A stretch of 64,000 bases of DNA from Physcia stellaris (lineage: Eukaryota > Ascomycota > Lecanoromycetes > Caliciales > Physciaceae): positions 1-64,000 of the forward strand of contig JABSSW010000048.1 of NCBI GenBank assembly GCA_018902385.1, in the 5' to 3' direction. Of the stretch, positions 37,601-48,900 are shown piece after piece. Positions within the stretch are counted from its first letter, which is position 1. Each line of letters opens with the position of its first letter. The notes beneath the pieces are model-generated. The model was given only the letters and a program-made list of their open reading frames with translations. It was not told the origin of the DNA and made no database searches. A program made the translations under genes and the position numbers.

Positions 37601-40600
37601 CAACAAAACGACGAAAATCATTGACATTTTGTTGCGTATTTTTCGCGCAAATTGATTTCGATCGAATGTCATTACGAAATTCATGACAAAAAATTGTTAA
37701 TTATTGTGATTTCGTTCAAACAATGAAAACATTATTTCGAAAACGCAAAAAAACAAATTTTTGTTTTTATTGATTATCGCAATTTGAAACAATTTATGAT
37801 CACAATTAAATTGTCGTCACGTCAAATTCGATGAAATCAAAAATTGAATCGATATAATTTTTTAATCGATTATCGTTTCGATAACAAAAATTTTGTTGAC
37901 GAATTTTCAAAACGATTTGATCACATGACGATTATTGAAAAAAACGTCGAAAACAATCGTCAAATTTTGAAACAATTGCAAAAATCATTGATCGCAAATT
38001 CGAAACGTTTCGAAAAAATGCGAATAAATGCGATCAAAATCATAAATACGATGTATGTCATGAAACGATTTATGAATGCGATGCATAACATGAAACGTCG
38101 ATCGCATTTAAATGATTCAACAATCGAATCAATCAACGTTGTTTCGAAAACATTTGATTCAAAAAATTCAAAACGAAATCGAATTTCAATCAACGTTGTT
38201 TCGAAAACATTCGATTCAGAAAATTCAAAAAATTCGAAACATTCGATTGAACAAAAATCAAACGTGACATTCATAAAATGAAAAATTTTTATGTTAAAAT
38301 CAACGATTGTATTTGAATGCGCAATGCATAAAGTTCGAATACAAATTGTTTTACGAGAAAAAACGACATATAACGACGAATTAACATTTTCATTGTTGAA
38401 TTTCGTTCGTGATTTGATCGTTAAAAATCAATTCGTTTTTGAAATATATCGAAAATTAATTATTTCGAAAACAAAAACAAACAATTGACAACACAAAAAT
38501 GAATTTTTGTATTACGACGATGTCGTTTACATTTCAAAAAATTTGCGTGAAAACGTTATTCGTGCACATCACGATAATTCGTTCGTTGATCATTTCGACA
38601 TCGAACGAACGTTAAAATTGATACGTCGAAAATATTATTGATCGAATCAAAATTTTATCGAAATTTTTGAAATGCGACAACAAATCAAAAAACATTGTGA
38701 AACATGCGTCGTTTGCAAACGAAACAAAATTGCGCGACACAAATCATACGACGATTTTTTTTTTTTTTCGATTTTTGAATTTAAATGAATTGATTTTTTC
38801 ATAAATTTCGTGACAAAACTTTTTTCAAATAAAACGTGAAATGAAACGATTTACGATTCGATTTTAGTGATTGTGAATCGTTTAACGAAAATGATTTATT
38901 ACATATCAATGATTAAAACGATTTTCGCAAAAAATTTGATCGAAATTTTATTTCGCGAAGTCATTCGATTTCACGATTTTTTTTCGTCAATCGTTATCGA
39001 CAGAAATTTCATTTTCACATTCAAATACAACGATGCGCTGTGTTACGTTTTGAAAATCAAATGTAAATTGTCAATCGTTTTTCATTTTCAAATCGATGAA
39101 CAAATCGAACGAATGAACAACGTCATGAAACAATTTTTTCGCGTTTTCGTCAATTTCGAACAAAATGATTGAATAAAATTGTTATTCATGATCAAATTCG
39201 TTTACAACAACAACAAACACGCATTTACAAACATTTTTTCGTTCGAAATCATGTTTGAATATTCGTTTCGCATGTTTTTCGAAAAAACATGAAACAAGAA
39301 AACTAAATTCAAATTCGCAAAAAAACACGCTGAACATTTAGTTGAATTATTTCGAATATTGAAAAACAATTTATTCGTGACACAATAACAACAAACGATG
39401 TACAAAAACGAACGCACGAAATCAATATTATACAACGTCGAAAATTACGTGAATTTGAACGATAAAAACATCAAAACTAAACGAAACAAAAAGTTGAAAT
39501 GAAAATTCTTTGAATCATTTCAAATTTTAGAAATTATAAAAAATCAAATTTATCGTTTAGATTTATTCAAACGTTGACGCATTCACGACGTTTTTCACGT
39601 TTTTTTTTTAAAAAAGTTCAATGTTAAAAAAAAACATACGTCACATTTTTCTGAATTTTCGTATCAAGTTGAAAATATTGAATTCGACGAAAACATGAAA
39701 ATGAAAATCACGAAAAAAATTTTATGAAATCGAAATCATTAAAAACAGCAAAATTTTCAAAACAAATGAAATTTCAAACAAATTTTACAACGAATTCGAT
39801 TTTTATTATTTGATAAAGTGAAAAAATTATGAAAACGCGATTTGAAAATTTGCATCGTTTGTCAAGCATTTTCGAAAAATTTTGCGACAATTTCATAACG
39901 AAAATTCAAAGAAATTTGATGTCAATAAAAAAACAAATCATCGAAAATCACGAAAAAAATGAATTGAAATATTTATTGCATGTTAACACATTTTCGTTTT
40001 CAAAAATTTTGTGTGCTATTTACTGTTTAAAATTTACGACGCATGAAAAATTGAATTGTGTTAAAAACGTTTTCAAAAATTGTTGTTCGATTTGATCGAA
40101 CGATAAATCGTTGAATAAAAATGTGAAATGAAATAAAGAAAAATTTCGAAAATTTGAATATCAATGCGATCGCGATTAATGAACGTTTATCGCGTTTACA
40201 CATTTTTCTCATGATATCGATGCTGATATTCGAAATAAAAAAATGAAAAAATAAGAAAATGTTCGAATTCAAAATTTTTTGTCAACAAATCAGTTGTCAA
40301 TCATCATATCGAAAATTGTGAATGATACGAAATCAAACATTCGATCATGAAAACAACAAACAATTGATTCATTAAATTATGTTTTTTTTGAATCATTCAA
40401 AAAAATGTTTTTTCAAATTTTTAACGCATATTGATTATTGAATTCGAACAAAAATATTTCGAAATGCGAAAATCACGATCATAATAATTTTTCAAATCAA
40501 TGCAAAATCAAGACAAACAAAACACGTCAAGACAAACAAAATACGTCAGAATTTTTGTTAACATGTTGATTTCAAAAAATTTCGATGTTTAAAAAAAAAC

Positions 40601-40603
40601 GTA

Positions 40604-40923
40604 TGTAAAAAATAAGAATTCAGAATTTTCGAAAATGCGATTCGCATTTCGTCAAGCAATTCGATTATCGAAATTCGAATAATTTCGAAAAAAATCAATT
40701 TCAATCATTTTACAACTCGATCAACGATAAATTCAACAAACTCATATTGTCAATCGAAATCGCTCGAATTCGTACGATTGAATAAATAAAATGTGAATAA
40801 AAAGCAATTGCAAAACGTAATTTGTTTTGTAACGATTAGTAAATCAATATATTATATTTCAAATTATACATTTCTGATGTCAATAATTCATTAAATTATA
40901 CTATTTCTAATACGAGTTTTACA
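40604..40923 (+). repeat. 3' LTR of element D
   Basis: 320-bp direct repeat of 34303-34622, followed by TTAAC and the remainder of element C. Confidence 0.88.
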
Positions 40924-42043
40924 TTAACGAATATGATAAAAACTTATTTTTGTTGTGATTTCGTTTTGATTTAACACGATTGATTAATCGTTTTTATTTT
41001 TTATTATTTTTGAAATTTCAATCGTTCGATAAATAAGAAAAAGAAAAAATGAATAACAATTTTGACAATACAATTTCGAAAAAACGTATTTGACGTATTG
41101 TACGAACAATTGTTAAAAGAAAAAAAGCAATTTGTTAAACAATACAATTTCGAAAAAATGTACTGATCAAAATGTTCACGTTCAAATAATATCGTTTCGA
41201 GAAAACGTATTATAAAGTCATTACATATTCGTTGAAATCATATAATATTGTTTCGAAAAAACGTATTATGCAGTTATTACATATTCGATTTTGCAAAACA
41301 GAAATTCGATCAAGAAAAAAACAAAAATTCGATCAAGAAAAAACAAATAATGTTGAAAATATTTGATTTTTTCGCATATTAATTGATTTGATTTTTTGAC
41401 AAATCTTAATCAAATCAGAAAAATTCGAATTTGCATTCTTTGCATCGACACATTTTTTTTTTATCAATTTTTCGATCGTTTTCAGTTTTGCGCATTTTGT
41501 CGACATATTTTATGAACTTTTTACAGTCAAATTGAATAGATATCGATTCATTGATGTCGCAAAAAATATCTGAAAATTTTGAAATTCACAATGATGTTAC
41601 ATGATATGATTCGCATTTTCGTTCGTCATCGCAAAATTCAAACACAAAATATTTGTTTCATGATGTATTTTCTGATCAATTCTAAATATCAAATTTCACA
41701 TCGATGTTTTATTTCGTGAAAAAATTCAAAACGTTTTCAATCGTTCGATCGCACGTTTTACAATTCGATTTTACGTCATATTGAAATCAATACGTGTATC
41801 GAATTTCGATTCGTTCGTTTTTGCAATTTTCGCATCGATGTATGATTTAACTTTACAGAATTTACGTCATCGAAAAAACTTGTTCGAAAGTTTCAAACAA
41901 TACATCGTTGAAAAAGTCGCATCGCTGAAAAAATCGCATCGTTGAAAAAGTTACATCGTTGAAAAAGTTTGCACGAAAACTTTAAATCAAATTAAACTCG
42001 TTAAAATACAAAACAAATGACACAAACGATTGTTGTGAAAAAA

Positions 42044-42251
42044 TGTTGAAATACAGTTTTCGCAAATGTGTTGTGCAAATGTTGCAATCAGAATTCAATT
42101 GATATAATTTGACGAAAAAAAAATTAATGCGTTTTTGTTGAAATTAATGTCTTGACATTCGCACATTTTTTGTGTTTTCATTTGCATATAACTTATTAAA
42201 ACAACGAAATTTCAAAACAATGAATGATAATTATTCATGATTCTTTCAACA
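42044..42251 (+). repeat. 3' LTR of element C
   Basis: 208-bp direct repeat of 32081-32282, ends TTTCAACA, followed by AAAAT and by the remainder of A2. Confidence 0.85.
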
Positions 42252-45009
42252 AAAATCGATTTACAAATGAATATTGAAAAATGCGAATTTTTCAAAAAAA
42301 AATGATTTTTTTTGACGTTATATTTTCGATAAATGATTTTCGCATGAATTCAAAAAAAAATACAAATCATAATTGATTGAATACGTTTTATCAATTTCAA
42401 AAAAATTCAAATTTTCGTGAATTTCGTCAATTGTTATCGACGTTTCATTCGCGATTTTTCGAAAAAAATCAAAATTTTCATTCGCATGATCAAAAAATTC
42501 GTAAATTTCGAATGAATTACGAAAATCGAAAAAATTTTCAATTTATTCAAAAAAACGATAATCGAAATTTTTATATTCGTTATTACGATAAAATCAAACA
42601 AATCATTTTAAAAATCGATTTTTCAAATTACGTCAATGCGAAAATGTTATCGCAATACGATAACGAAAAAATTTTGCATTTCGTTGTTTTTTACAATCGA
42701 AACATGATTTCAATCGAATGCAATTACGAAATTTATAACAAAAAATTATTGATTATCATTCGTTGTTTGAAACATTGATGTTCAAAATTCGAAAATATTG
42801 ACGAATCGATCAAAATTTTCATCGATCACAAAAATTTGAAAATTTTCATGATTTCGAAAAAACTAATTTTTCGTCAAATTCGTTGAACAGAAATTTTATC
42901 GAAATTCAATATCGTTATTCAATTTCAATTAAAAATTCAAAACGTTAAAACAAACGTTTTGATTCGTATGTCGAATTCACGATTTAAAAACGATAACGAC
43001 AAACGACATCAATATAAAAAATAAATGTTGTTCATTTTAAAACGATTCGAAATTCATGTCGTCGAATTTGACAAATCAATTTACGAACGAATTTTCGTCG
43101 CAAACAAAACAAACGACGATTGTCGAACATATCGTGAAATATTCAATCAAAATTTCATTTTCGTGAATGAAATCAATTTACGCAATTGTCAAAAAAAAAC
43201 GATGTTTTATTTTACAAAAATCGATTGTGAATGTTCGTCGATGTTTTTTTGTTCGTTGATTTTTTCAAAAAAATTCATGAATTTTTCGCATCGAATCATT
43301 TTGAATTTAATCGCATGAAAAAATTTTTACGTCGTGATTATTATTGATTTAATATACGCAAAACAATTCGTCGATACGTACGTAATTGTCACGAATATCA
43401 ACGAATTAAAATTTTTAAAAATCGTAAAAACGAATTATTTATTTTTTTAATTATATTTTTGTAACGTTGAACGAATATATTCATTGATTTCATCACGAAA
43501 TTATTTGACGTTCACGATCATAATGTTATTTGCACGATAATCGACAAATTTAATAAAAAACATCATTATGCATTTTGTACAACGAAAAACGAAAACACGA
43601 ATATTGAAATTACAACAAAAATATTTATTCAATACGTGTTTCGTATTCATGATTTGTTTTTTTTTTCATAATATTTGATCGAAATTTTCAATTCGAATTT
43701 TTCGTATAACAAGTTTTTTGCAAAATTTTCGATATTAAATGTAAATTTTTCACGATTTTTCATTCAAAAATTGATGATCAAATCGAAAAAATTAATCAAA
43801 ATATCGAAAAACAATTGCGACAATATTGCAATTACATGCAAAATGATTAAAACGTTTGATTATTTATGATCGAATTTGCAAACAATAATGCGATTTTTAT
43901 ATTTATTGAATTGTTATCGTTTTTCGTCAACAAAAATTTTCATTTACGTATGAGTTTTTCATCGAATTTTATTTCGTATGTCACGACAAAAAAACGATTT
44001 TTGATCGTTAAAACGAAAAATATCACGAACACAATGCAAAACATTTTCGATTATATACGAATTCACGTCGAAATAATTCAAAAACACATAACGACATAAA
44101 TCAACAAACATCGCAAAATCGTCGAATACGTCGAAAAAAATTACGTTTTTTTGAATCGACGAAATATTAAAATCGTTAAATCATTCGACAAATTTGATGA
44201 CAAAAAAATTGATTCATACAAAATGTTAAAACGTATGAACAATTTTTATCAATTTGAATTATTTGAAACAATGCGAATTTATAATAAGTTTTATTGTTGA
44301 TTTTTACGCAAAATTTTTTGTGATTTTTTCGAAAATCAAATCAACGAATTATTCGATTTCGTTGTAATCAACGAAAATTTCGAATGAAAAATGAACGATA
44401 TTTTAAAATTTCGATATCATTACGATTGTTTTCAATATCGCGTCAATTGATCAAATTGATCGCATAATCGCATTTGATATTACGTCGATAACGATAAATT
44501 CGATAATGTTCGTGACGTAATGAATGATTATCATCGAATTTATTTTATCGTCGCAAATTCGAAATTATTCAAAATTATTTTTTTCATTTTTCAAATCGAT
44601 GATTAAAATTCATTTGCGAATCGTCGTCGTTTTCGAAAAAAAATTGTCGTTTTGACATTCATCGAAATTACGTTCGATTAAAATTTGAAAATCGCAATTG
44701 AATTTAAATTCATTTTGATTTCATTCGTTCGTTTCAAATTTTTTTTTTCAATTTCAAATTTCATTATCATCGTTTCGACGTTGTTTACAGTCAAAATTTA
44801 CGTCGCATAAAAAATTGAATCGTGTCAAAAATATTTTCAAAAATTGTTGTTCGATTTTATTGAATTGTGAATTGATGCAACATATTGAAAAAATCAAAAA
44901 ATGATAATCGTGAAAATTTCGAATTTTGAATTCGTTCAAAACAATCGACAACGTTTTCGTTTCGAATCAACGACGAATTGTCGAAACGACGTTCGCGAAA
45001 AAAAAATAA

Positions 45010-45231
45010 TGTTACGAACATGTTTGACAAATAAATTTGATGAATAAATAATTGATATGATATAATCGAACAGCAAATTATGTTTTAATTTTACGTCGAA
45101 ATTAACATGATTTGAAATTTGACGTTGCACATTGTTTGCAATTTCAACATTTTGTATTTATTTATTTTTGCAAATTTATTGTTTTCGTTTAATTAATCAA
45201 TAATACGTTTATTCAAGCACGATTCATGATA
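45010..45231 (+). repeat. 3' LTR of element A2
   Basis: 222 bp, direct repeat of 28368-28589; an A-rich tract precedes it. Confidence 0.88.
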
Positions 45232-45236
45232 TTTTC

Positions 45237-45552
45237 AGTCATTTTTCTAAGTCGTTTTCGTATCGAAAGCGAAACGACGACGATTTTATATTTTTTCAAT
45301 TTTTTTCTCATTTTATCGATTTGTGTTTGATTGACATCGATGAAAACTTGTATTTGATCAATGAAACGATCGAAATCAATTTGATATCGTATTTCGTTTT
45401 GAATGATCGTGAAAAACATCGACGACATGATGAGCGACGACGACGTCAAAACGTCACATATGAAAAACAATTATCAAAACACGAATTAAGCGAAATATAT
45501 CGAATTTCAATAAAGTGATTACAAAATTTTAATAAAAGAGTAGAAGAATTTA
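45237..45552. other. AT-rich residual outer sequence, far right
   Basis: Mutated sequence between A2 and the right inverted repeat. A minus-strand frame here has a coiled-coil-like character (QIDKMRKKLKKYK), but no family was recognised. Confidence 0.35.
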
Positions 45553-45645
45553 TGGCATTTTGTCAGAATTTTCCATGATTTTGGTGGGAGACTCGGCAGA
45601 CTAGCGGCACTTTCTGGATCCAGCACAGATTTACGAAATCGACGA
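45553..45645 (-). repeat. Right 93-bp terminal inverted repeat of the outer element
   Basis: Reverse complement of 13028-13120 with two mismatches, both C/T-type transitions at CpC sites. Followed by TA and normal-composition host DNA. Confidence 0.9.
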
Positions 45646-45647
45646 TA

Positions 45648-46474
45648 TGGCTGCTCGGCTCGGCCGATCTTTTCTCCCATGAGTACTATTCTAAATAACC
45701 CAGTACTTCTTACCTCTCCTCTTCCTATAGATACACAACCATAGAGCTCATCCGGAAAGTCAAACGATGTTCGGCATAGTAATGAGAGTCATAATAATCC
45801 ACCATTGTGAGGTCCATGGTGAATGGGTATCTATCAGCCATATTCATCAGCTCGTGACTAACCGTAGGCTTCGCCTCTAAATACATTATTGAAAGTGAGT
45901 CTTGAGATCATTCGAACCATAGCAGTCTACAGAGCTAGAGACAAGTGAGCCTCGCATACTCAGTACCAAGTGAAGCGAATTTGATGTAGAGGCTGATTCG
46001 CCCTAATTACCGGCTCAAACTCTACGGCTCCAAATCGGAATCAGACAGTACCATCACTAGGGCATGTGTGGTTCAACTTGACTAGAGCGAACCAGTGGGC
46101 AGATCGGGTTCGGCCAGAGTAGCAGTTCATATCTGTTCCGGAGTATTTTTGTGGATTCGCCGACGTGCAACTACACCAACTTGGCTTTTTTTCCCGGGCG
46201 TACCAACAGGCTGCTACCTTCTTACTCCAACTGTTCTTCAGTAACGGGGTTAGCGAAAGTCACACTTCCATTCAAGGTAGAGTATAAGTAGAAGTCGAGT
46301 GGCTAGAGCGGGATTGGTTAGGCAGATGTCTGAAGTCTAGTTTATTGCTGTGAGACGGGCAACCTCTAAAAGCTCTCCAGCCACATATTGGACAACTCCT
46401 AAGTAACGCCTTGTCTCATGTCTAGCCTCTGCTTGTTTCATTCCTTTGCTGTGAGTAGACGATCCCCTCGCTTC
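45648..46474. other. Intergenic region without recognised features
   Basis: About 830 bases of ordinary composition between the AT-rich block and the peroxiredoxin gene. No gene or RNA was recognised. Confidence 0.4.
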
Positions 46475-47271
46475 TCATAGCTTAGCCAACACAGAGTCGG
46501 CGCCGGATACCTAGGATACCAGTCAGCGTCTGATCATTTACAGAGATATCTCATAAAGACTTACGGTAACGTCTCCTCCTGGTTCCTTCTCCGCATACAC
46601 GATTTTCCCATGATCAATGATCATGGCGTAACGTCCCGTACGCTCAGGTCCCTTGGTCCAGCCGATCTGCTTGGAGAAGGCAATGCCGGGATCGGACAGG
46701 AATATCTTGCGCCACTGTTAGCCTTACGCAAGGTGTGTAGCAATGGAGGACGGGGAGTGGTCATACAATACCATCCCGTTTGACATTGTTCGCTTTCCTC
46801 CAGGCATCCATAACGAAGGCGTCGTTCATGGAAATCACAGCCACAATGTCAACGCCCTTGTCCTTCAGGACGCCATACTTCTCGATGTAACCAGGTAGAT
46901 GTTGAACCGAGCAAGCAGGTGTGAATGCGCCTGGCATATCGCTTTTAGGTTAGCATTCTTCCCACTTTTCAGCTGTGTTCCGGGTTCCGGTGTATGGTTC
47001 TAGTGGTATGAGGACGTCAAGGAGGATTGCGTACCAGGAACAGCAACCAGCACGACTTTCTTGTCTGCAAACTCTTTGCTAGCGTCATAATCGACAGGCA
47101 TACCGCAGGAGGTGATGCTATCGTCGGATTCAGGGGTGGCTGGTACATAGCTAGAGGTGTAACAGGTCCCGTCAGCTAATGGTACGGCAGATGCAATTCA
47201 GATTGCATGTCTAAAACTCACGAGAATGTGATCCCCTTGGGGAAGGAGTCGCCCGCTTTGAGACCAGACAT
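46475..47271 (-). CDS. Peroxiredoxin, type 5 / PMP20 family, probably peroxisomal
   Basis: Five exons (47222-47271, 47035-47150, 46767-46930, 46565-46714, 46475-46510) give 516 bases and 171 residues in one frame. The protein starts [17 protein letters not shown] and has the Prx5 active-site motif [19 protein letters not shown]; the peroxidatic cysteine is at about residue 62. It continues with [16 protein letters not shown] and [15 protein letters not shown]. Members reduce hydrogen peroxide and alkyl hydroperoxides using thiols. The C terminus is SVLAKL, and AKL is a plausible type 1 peroxisomal targeting signal, as in PMP20 and the Asp f 3 allergen group. The introns are 71, 104, 52 and 54 bp. 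All parts are intact. Confidence 0.92.
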
Positions 47272-47480
47272 TGCAACGGTAGAGGATGAGAGAGAGTGGA
47301 AGAAAGGAATGATAATTGGAAATTGAAACCAAGTGTAGGAAGACGAAGGAGGTTTAAGTTAGGTAGGAAATGTGAGAAATTTGACACAATGGAAGTGATA
47401 AGTAAGGTCAGTATGGTATGTAGGTAAGGAAGGTAGGAAAATCAATTGACACCGAATACATGTAAATGAATGAGCCGTCA

Positions 47481-47505
47481 TGGTGGGGTTAAATTTACCC
47501 CACCA
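47481..47505. other. 9-bp perfect hairpin (GTGGGG/CCCCAC palindrome)
   Basis: TGGTGGGGT and its complement ACCCCACCA are separated by TAAATTT. It lies 210 bases upstream of the peroxiredoxin start and 380 bases beyond the thioesterase stop. Its role is unknown. Confidence 0.5.
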
Positions 47506-47887
47506 GGAGGACCTTGCAATACCTCAGTAGTATTCCAAATACTGTATTTGCGCCTGCACGCATACCCGCCTTTGGACCTCGAGAAATGCGGATCCATACC
47601 GTTCTACTTTGGGCGAGGCTCCCATGATTTGGAATTGAGAACAATCAATCTTTGTAACTGATTGCTTTCCCAAATCGGGCTACCACCTCTTCATGTCGTT
47701 TCGATGCCTCTTCAGAGTCCGACTGGTACCTTGAGATCTTACTACCTATGATGCGAAGAAGCCATCTTCATACACCTTCTCTCCGAATCCGAGTGGTACT
47801 CCAATGCCTCCTGAAAAATCGCCCAAGATACAACAGAACGAATCCCCATGATAGCAGAATGTAATAGTCGTACAACCTGGTCCCGAG

Positions 47888-48900
47888 TCATGCATCTGAT
47901 GCCCCTCCCTCTCCTAAGGCTGGCAGTCTTTGGTGAATATACTTCTCAAGATCGTCAATCTCCCTTGGATCAGCTGAATGTTGGAGGCCTTTGTATGTCT
48001 TCAGATCCACGTTCCATCCCCACTCTTTCAGTACCTCTGAAGTCTTGACACCCCACTGGTACTTGACCAGTGGATCTGAATCACCGTGTCCCATGAAGAT
48101 TGGCGTCGCTTTGTTGGGATTCTCTTCCGGCACGTATTCCTTGACCTTACCTTCCATGAGAAGATAGCTTGAAAGTCCAACAATGCCGGCAAGTTTGTCG
48201 GGACAGGTAATCCCCGCGAAAATGGACATGGCCCCTCCCTGGGAGAAGCCTCCAAGAAGTATGCGAGATGATGGGATGCCTTTGTTGACCTCGTCTTTGA
48301 TAAGAGTGTTGATGTAATCTCGCGATTTTAGGATGCCGGGCTGATCGTGGGCTTGTGCAAGCTCGTCGAAGGTCGTCTATAAAGAAAGCTTAGCATTAGT
48401 GCCTGGGTTCTGTAGAGCACGCATTGCGGGCAGCAAAAGTTGAATTACTCGTGGTCTTACTATGTCATACCAACCAGGCATGCTCATCCCAAAGTTCTGC
48501 CGAGCAGGCGTTCAGTGTTGATTCTCTTCGCCTCTTTTCAATTGTTTCACCATACCACAGTGATCGGAATTGTAGGAGCCTGCATGAAATCAGAAGGTGT
48601 AATGTAGGCTGCTACGGTAGAGGACTGACATTTGGAAAGACGAATTTGACATCCTCGAATTTCCTCGTTCGTCGGAAATTCTCCGCCATCACTGCCCTTT
48701 GTTTATAGAGTCAGGTCTCTCCGGCCTCAAGGATGGTTGACACTGCCTACCAGCCCGCTCCACTATTTCCATTAGCTCCAGAGACAAGGAAACCGTTTTC
48801 GCACAGTGTGTACCTACGTATCCCCAAGGCCGTGCAGCCAAATTACAGTTGCCGTATGCGTTTTTAGTGCGGGAACGATCAAGGGCGCCATGGCCGCCAT
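47888..48900 (-). CDS. Acyl-protein thioesterase 1 (alpha/beta hydrolase)
   Basis: Six exons (48818-48900, 48751-48762, 48630-48696, 48556-48579, 48461-48496, 47888-48376) add up to 711 bases, 236 residues, uninterrupted. The enzyme removes palmitoyl groups from cytosolic proteins such as Ras and G-alpha subunits. Seen: VIWLHGLGDTGAGW (oxyanion region), FPNAPTIPITVNFGMSMPGW, GGFSQGGAMS (catalytic Ser), GDSDPLV (catalytic Asp) and GLQHSADP (catalytic His). The length matches the family. The second exon is only 12 bases. A second in-frame ATG lies three codons downstream of the chosen start (MAAMAPLIVPA), so the true start could be either. Confidence 0.93.

Larger units (their letters stand above)
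34303..40923 (+). mobile_element. Element D: second Ty3/gypsy family fossil, 6.6 kb, innermost insertion
   Basis: LTRs of 320 bp (34303-34622 and 40604-40923) start TGTAA and end TTACA. Flanks are TTAAT and TTAAC, a 5-bp duplication differing by one C-to-T change. Parts: a zinc knuckle CINCDKSNHQIEIC near 35.66 kb closing a gag-like region; protease-like about 36.0-36.2 kb; reverse transcriptase about 36.6-37.25 kb (YLNDIIIYS for the YxDD box); RNase H about 37.4-37.8 kb; integrase about 38.5-39.2 kb; a C-terminal integrase tail about 39.5-39.7 kb. The LTRs and coding parts are unlike those of family A. It is broken dozens of times. It lies inside element C, making it the youngest layer. Confidence 0.88.
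32081..42251 (+). mobile_element. Element C: LTR element without pol genes, inserted in A2 and interrupted by D
   Basis: LTRs at 32081-32282 (202 bp) and 42044-42251 (208 bp) start TGTTGAAATACAG and end TTTCAACA (ATA at the left copy). Perfect 5-bp duplications AAAAT flank it (32076-32080 and 42252-42256), and A1 confirms the uninterrupted target. Without the nested element D, the internal part is about 3.1 kb. It shows no reverse transcriptase or integrase. It does contain frames at about 32.46-33.87 kb, one with a C2H2-finger-like motif. This makes it a non-autonomous LTR element carrying a gene-like sequence. It is a fossil with many breaks, younger than A2 and older than D. Confidence 0.82.
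28368..45231 (+). mobile_element. Element A2: Ty3/gypsy fossil of the A family, interrupted by element C
   Basis: LTRs of 222 bp (28368-28589 and 45010-45231) match those of A1 but lack about 25 bp of their left part. Flanking five bases are TTTTT and TTTTC, compatible with a duplication altered by one C-to-T change. The body follows A1 closely: gag-like about 28.8-30.2 kb, protease-like about 30.4-30.7 kb, start of reverse transcriptase about 31.2-32.0 kb. After element C it resumes: end of reverse transcriptase and RNase H about 42.3-42.8 kb, integrase about 43.0-44.3 kb. Without C it would be about 6.7 kb. It is more heavily mutated than A1 and broken dozens of times. Confidence 0.88.
13028..45645. 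mobile_element. Outer TIR-bounded element (TA target, Tc1/mariner-like ends) filled with nested insertions
   Basis: Near-perfect 93-bp inverted repeats with TA on each side bracket the entire AT-rich block. TA duplication and inverted ends are the hallmark of the Tc1/mariner superfamily and its fungal Fot1/pogo relatives. No transposase could be recognised. If the LTR elements are taken out, about 6.8 kb of outer sequence remains: 13121-14098, 22860-28367 and 45237-45552. This includes the GC-normal island at 25.0-27.5 kb. Outside the island it is too AT-rich to assign. An alternative reading is two separate short elements of the same family inserted in opposite orientation. The repeats themselves are directly visible; the assignment to one element is inference. 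Confidence 0.55.

Noticed and set aside
13121-45552. Mitochondrial or centromeric origin of the AT-rich sequence
   Set aside because: CG dinucleotides are abundant, no mitochondrial genes are present, and the stretch is made of dispersed LTR elements inside a defined bracket. A centromere cannot be excluded from sequence alone but is not indicated.
13028-45645. Starship-type giant element
   Set aside because: No tyrosine recombinase (DUF3435 type) gene was found at either end, and long inverted repeats with TA flanks are not typical of Starships.
13028-45645. Polinton/Maverick element
   Set aside because: No DNA polymerase B, capsid or packaging-ATPase-like sequence; TA rather than 6-bp flanks; the interior is explained by LTR elements.
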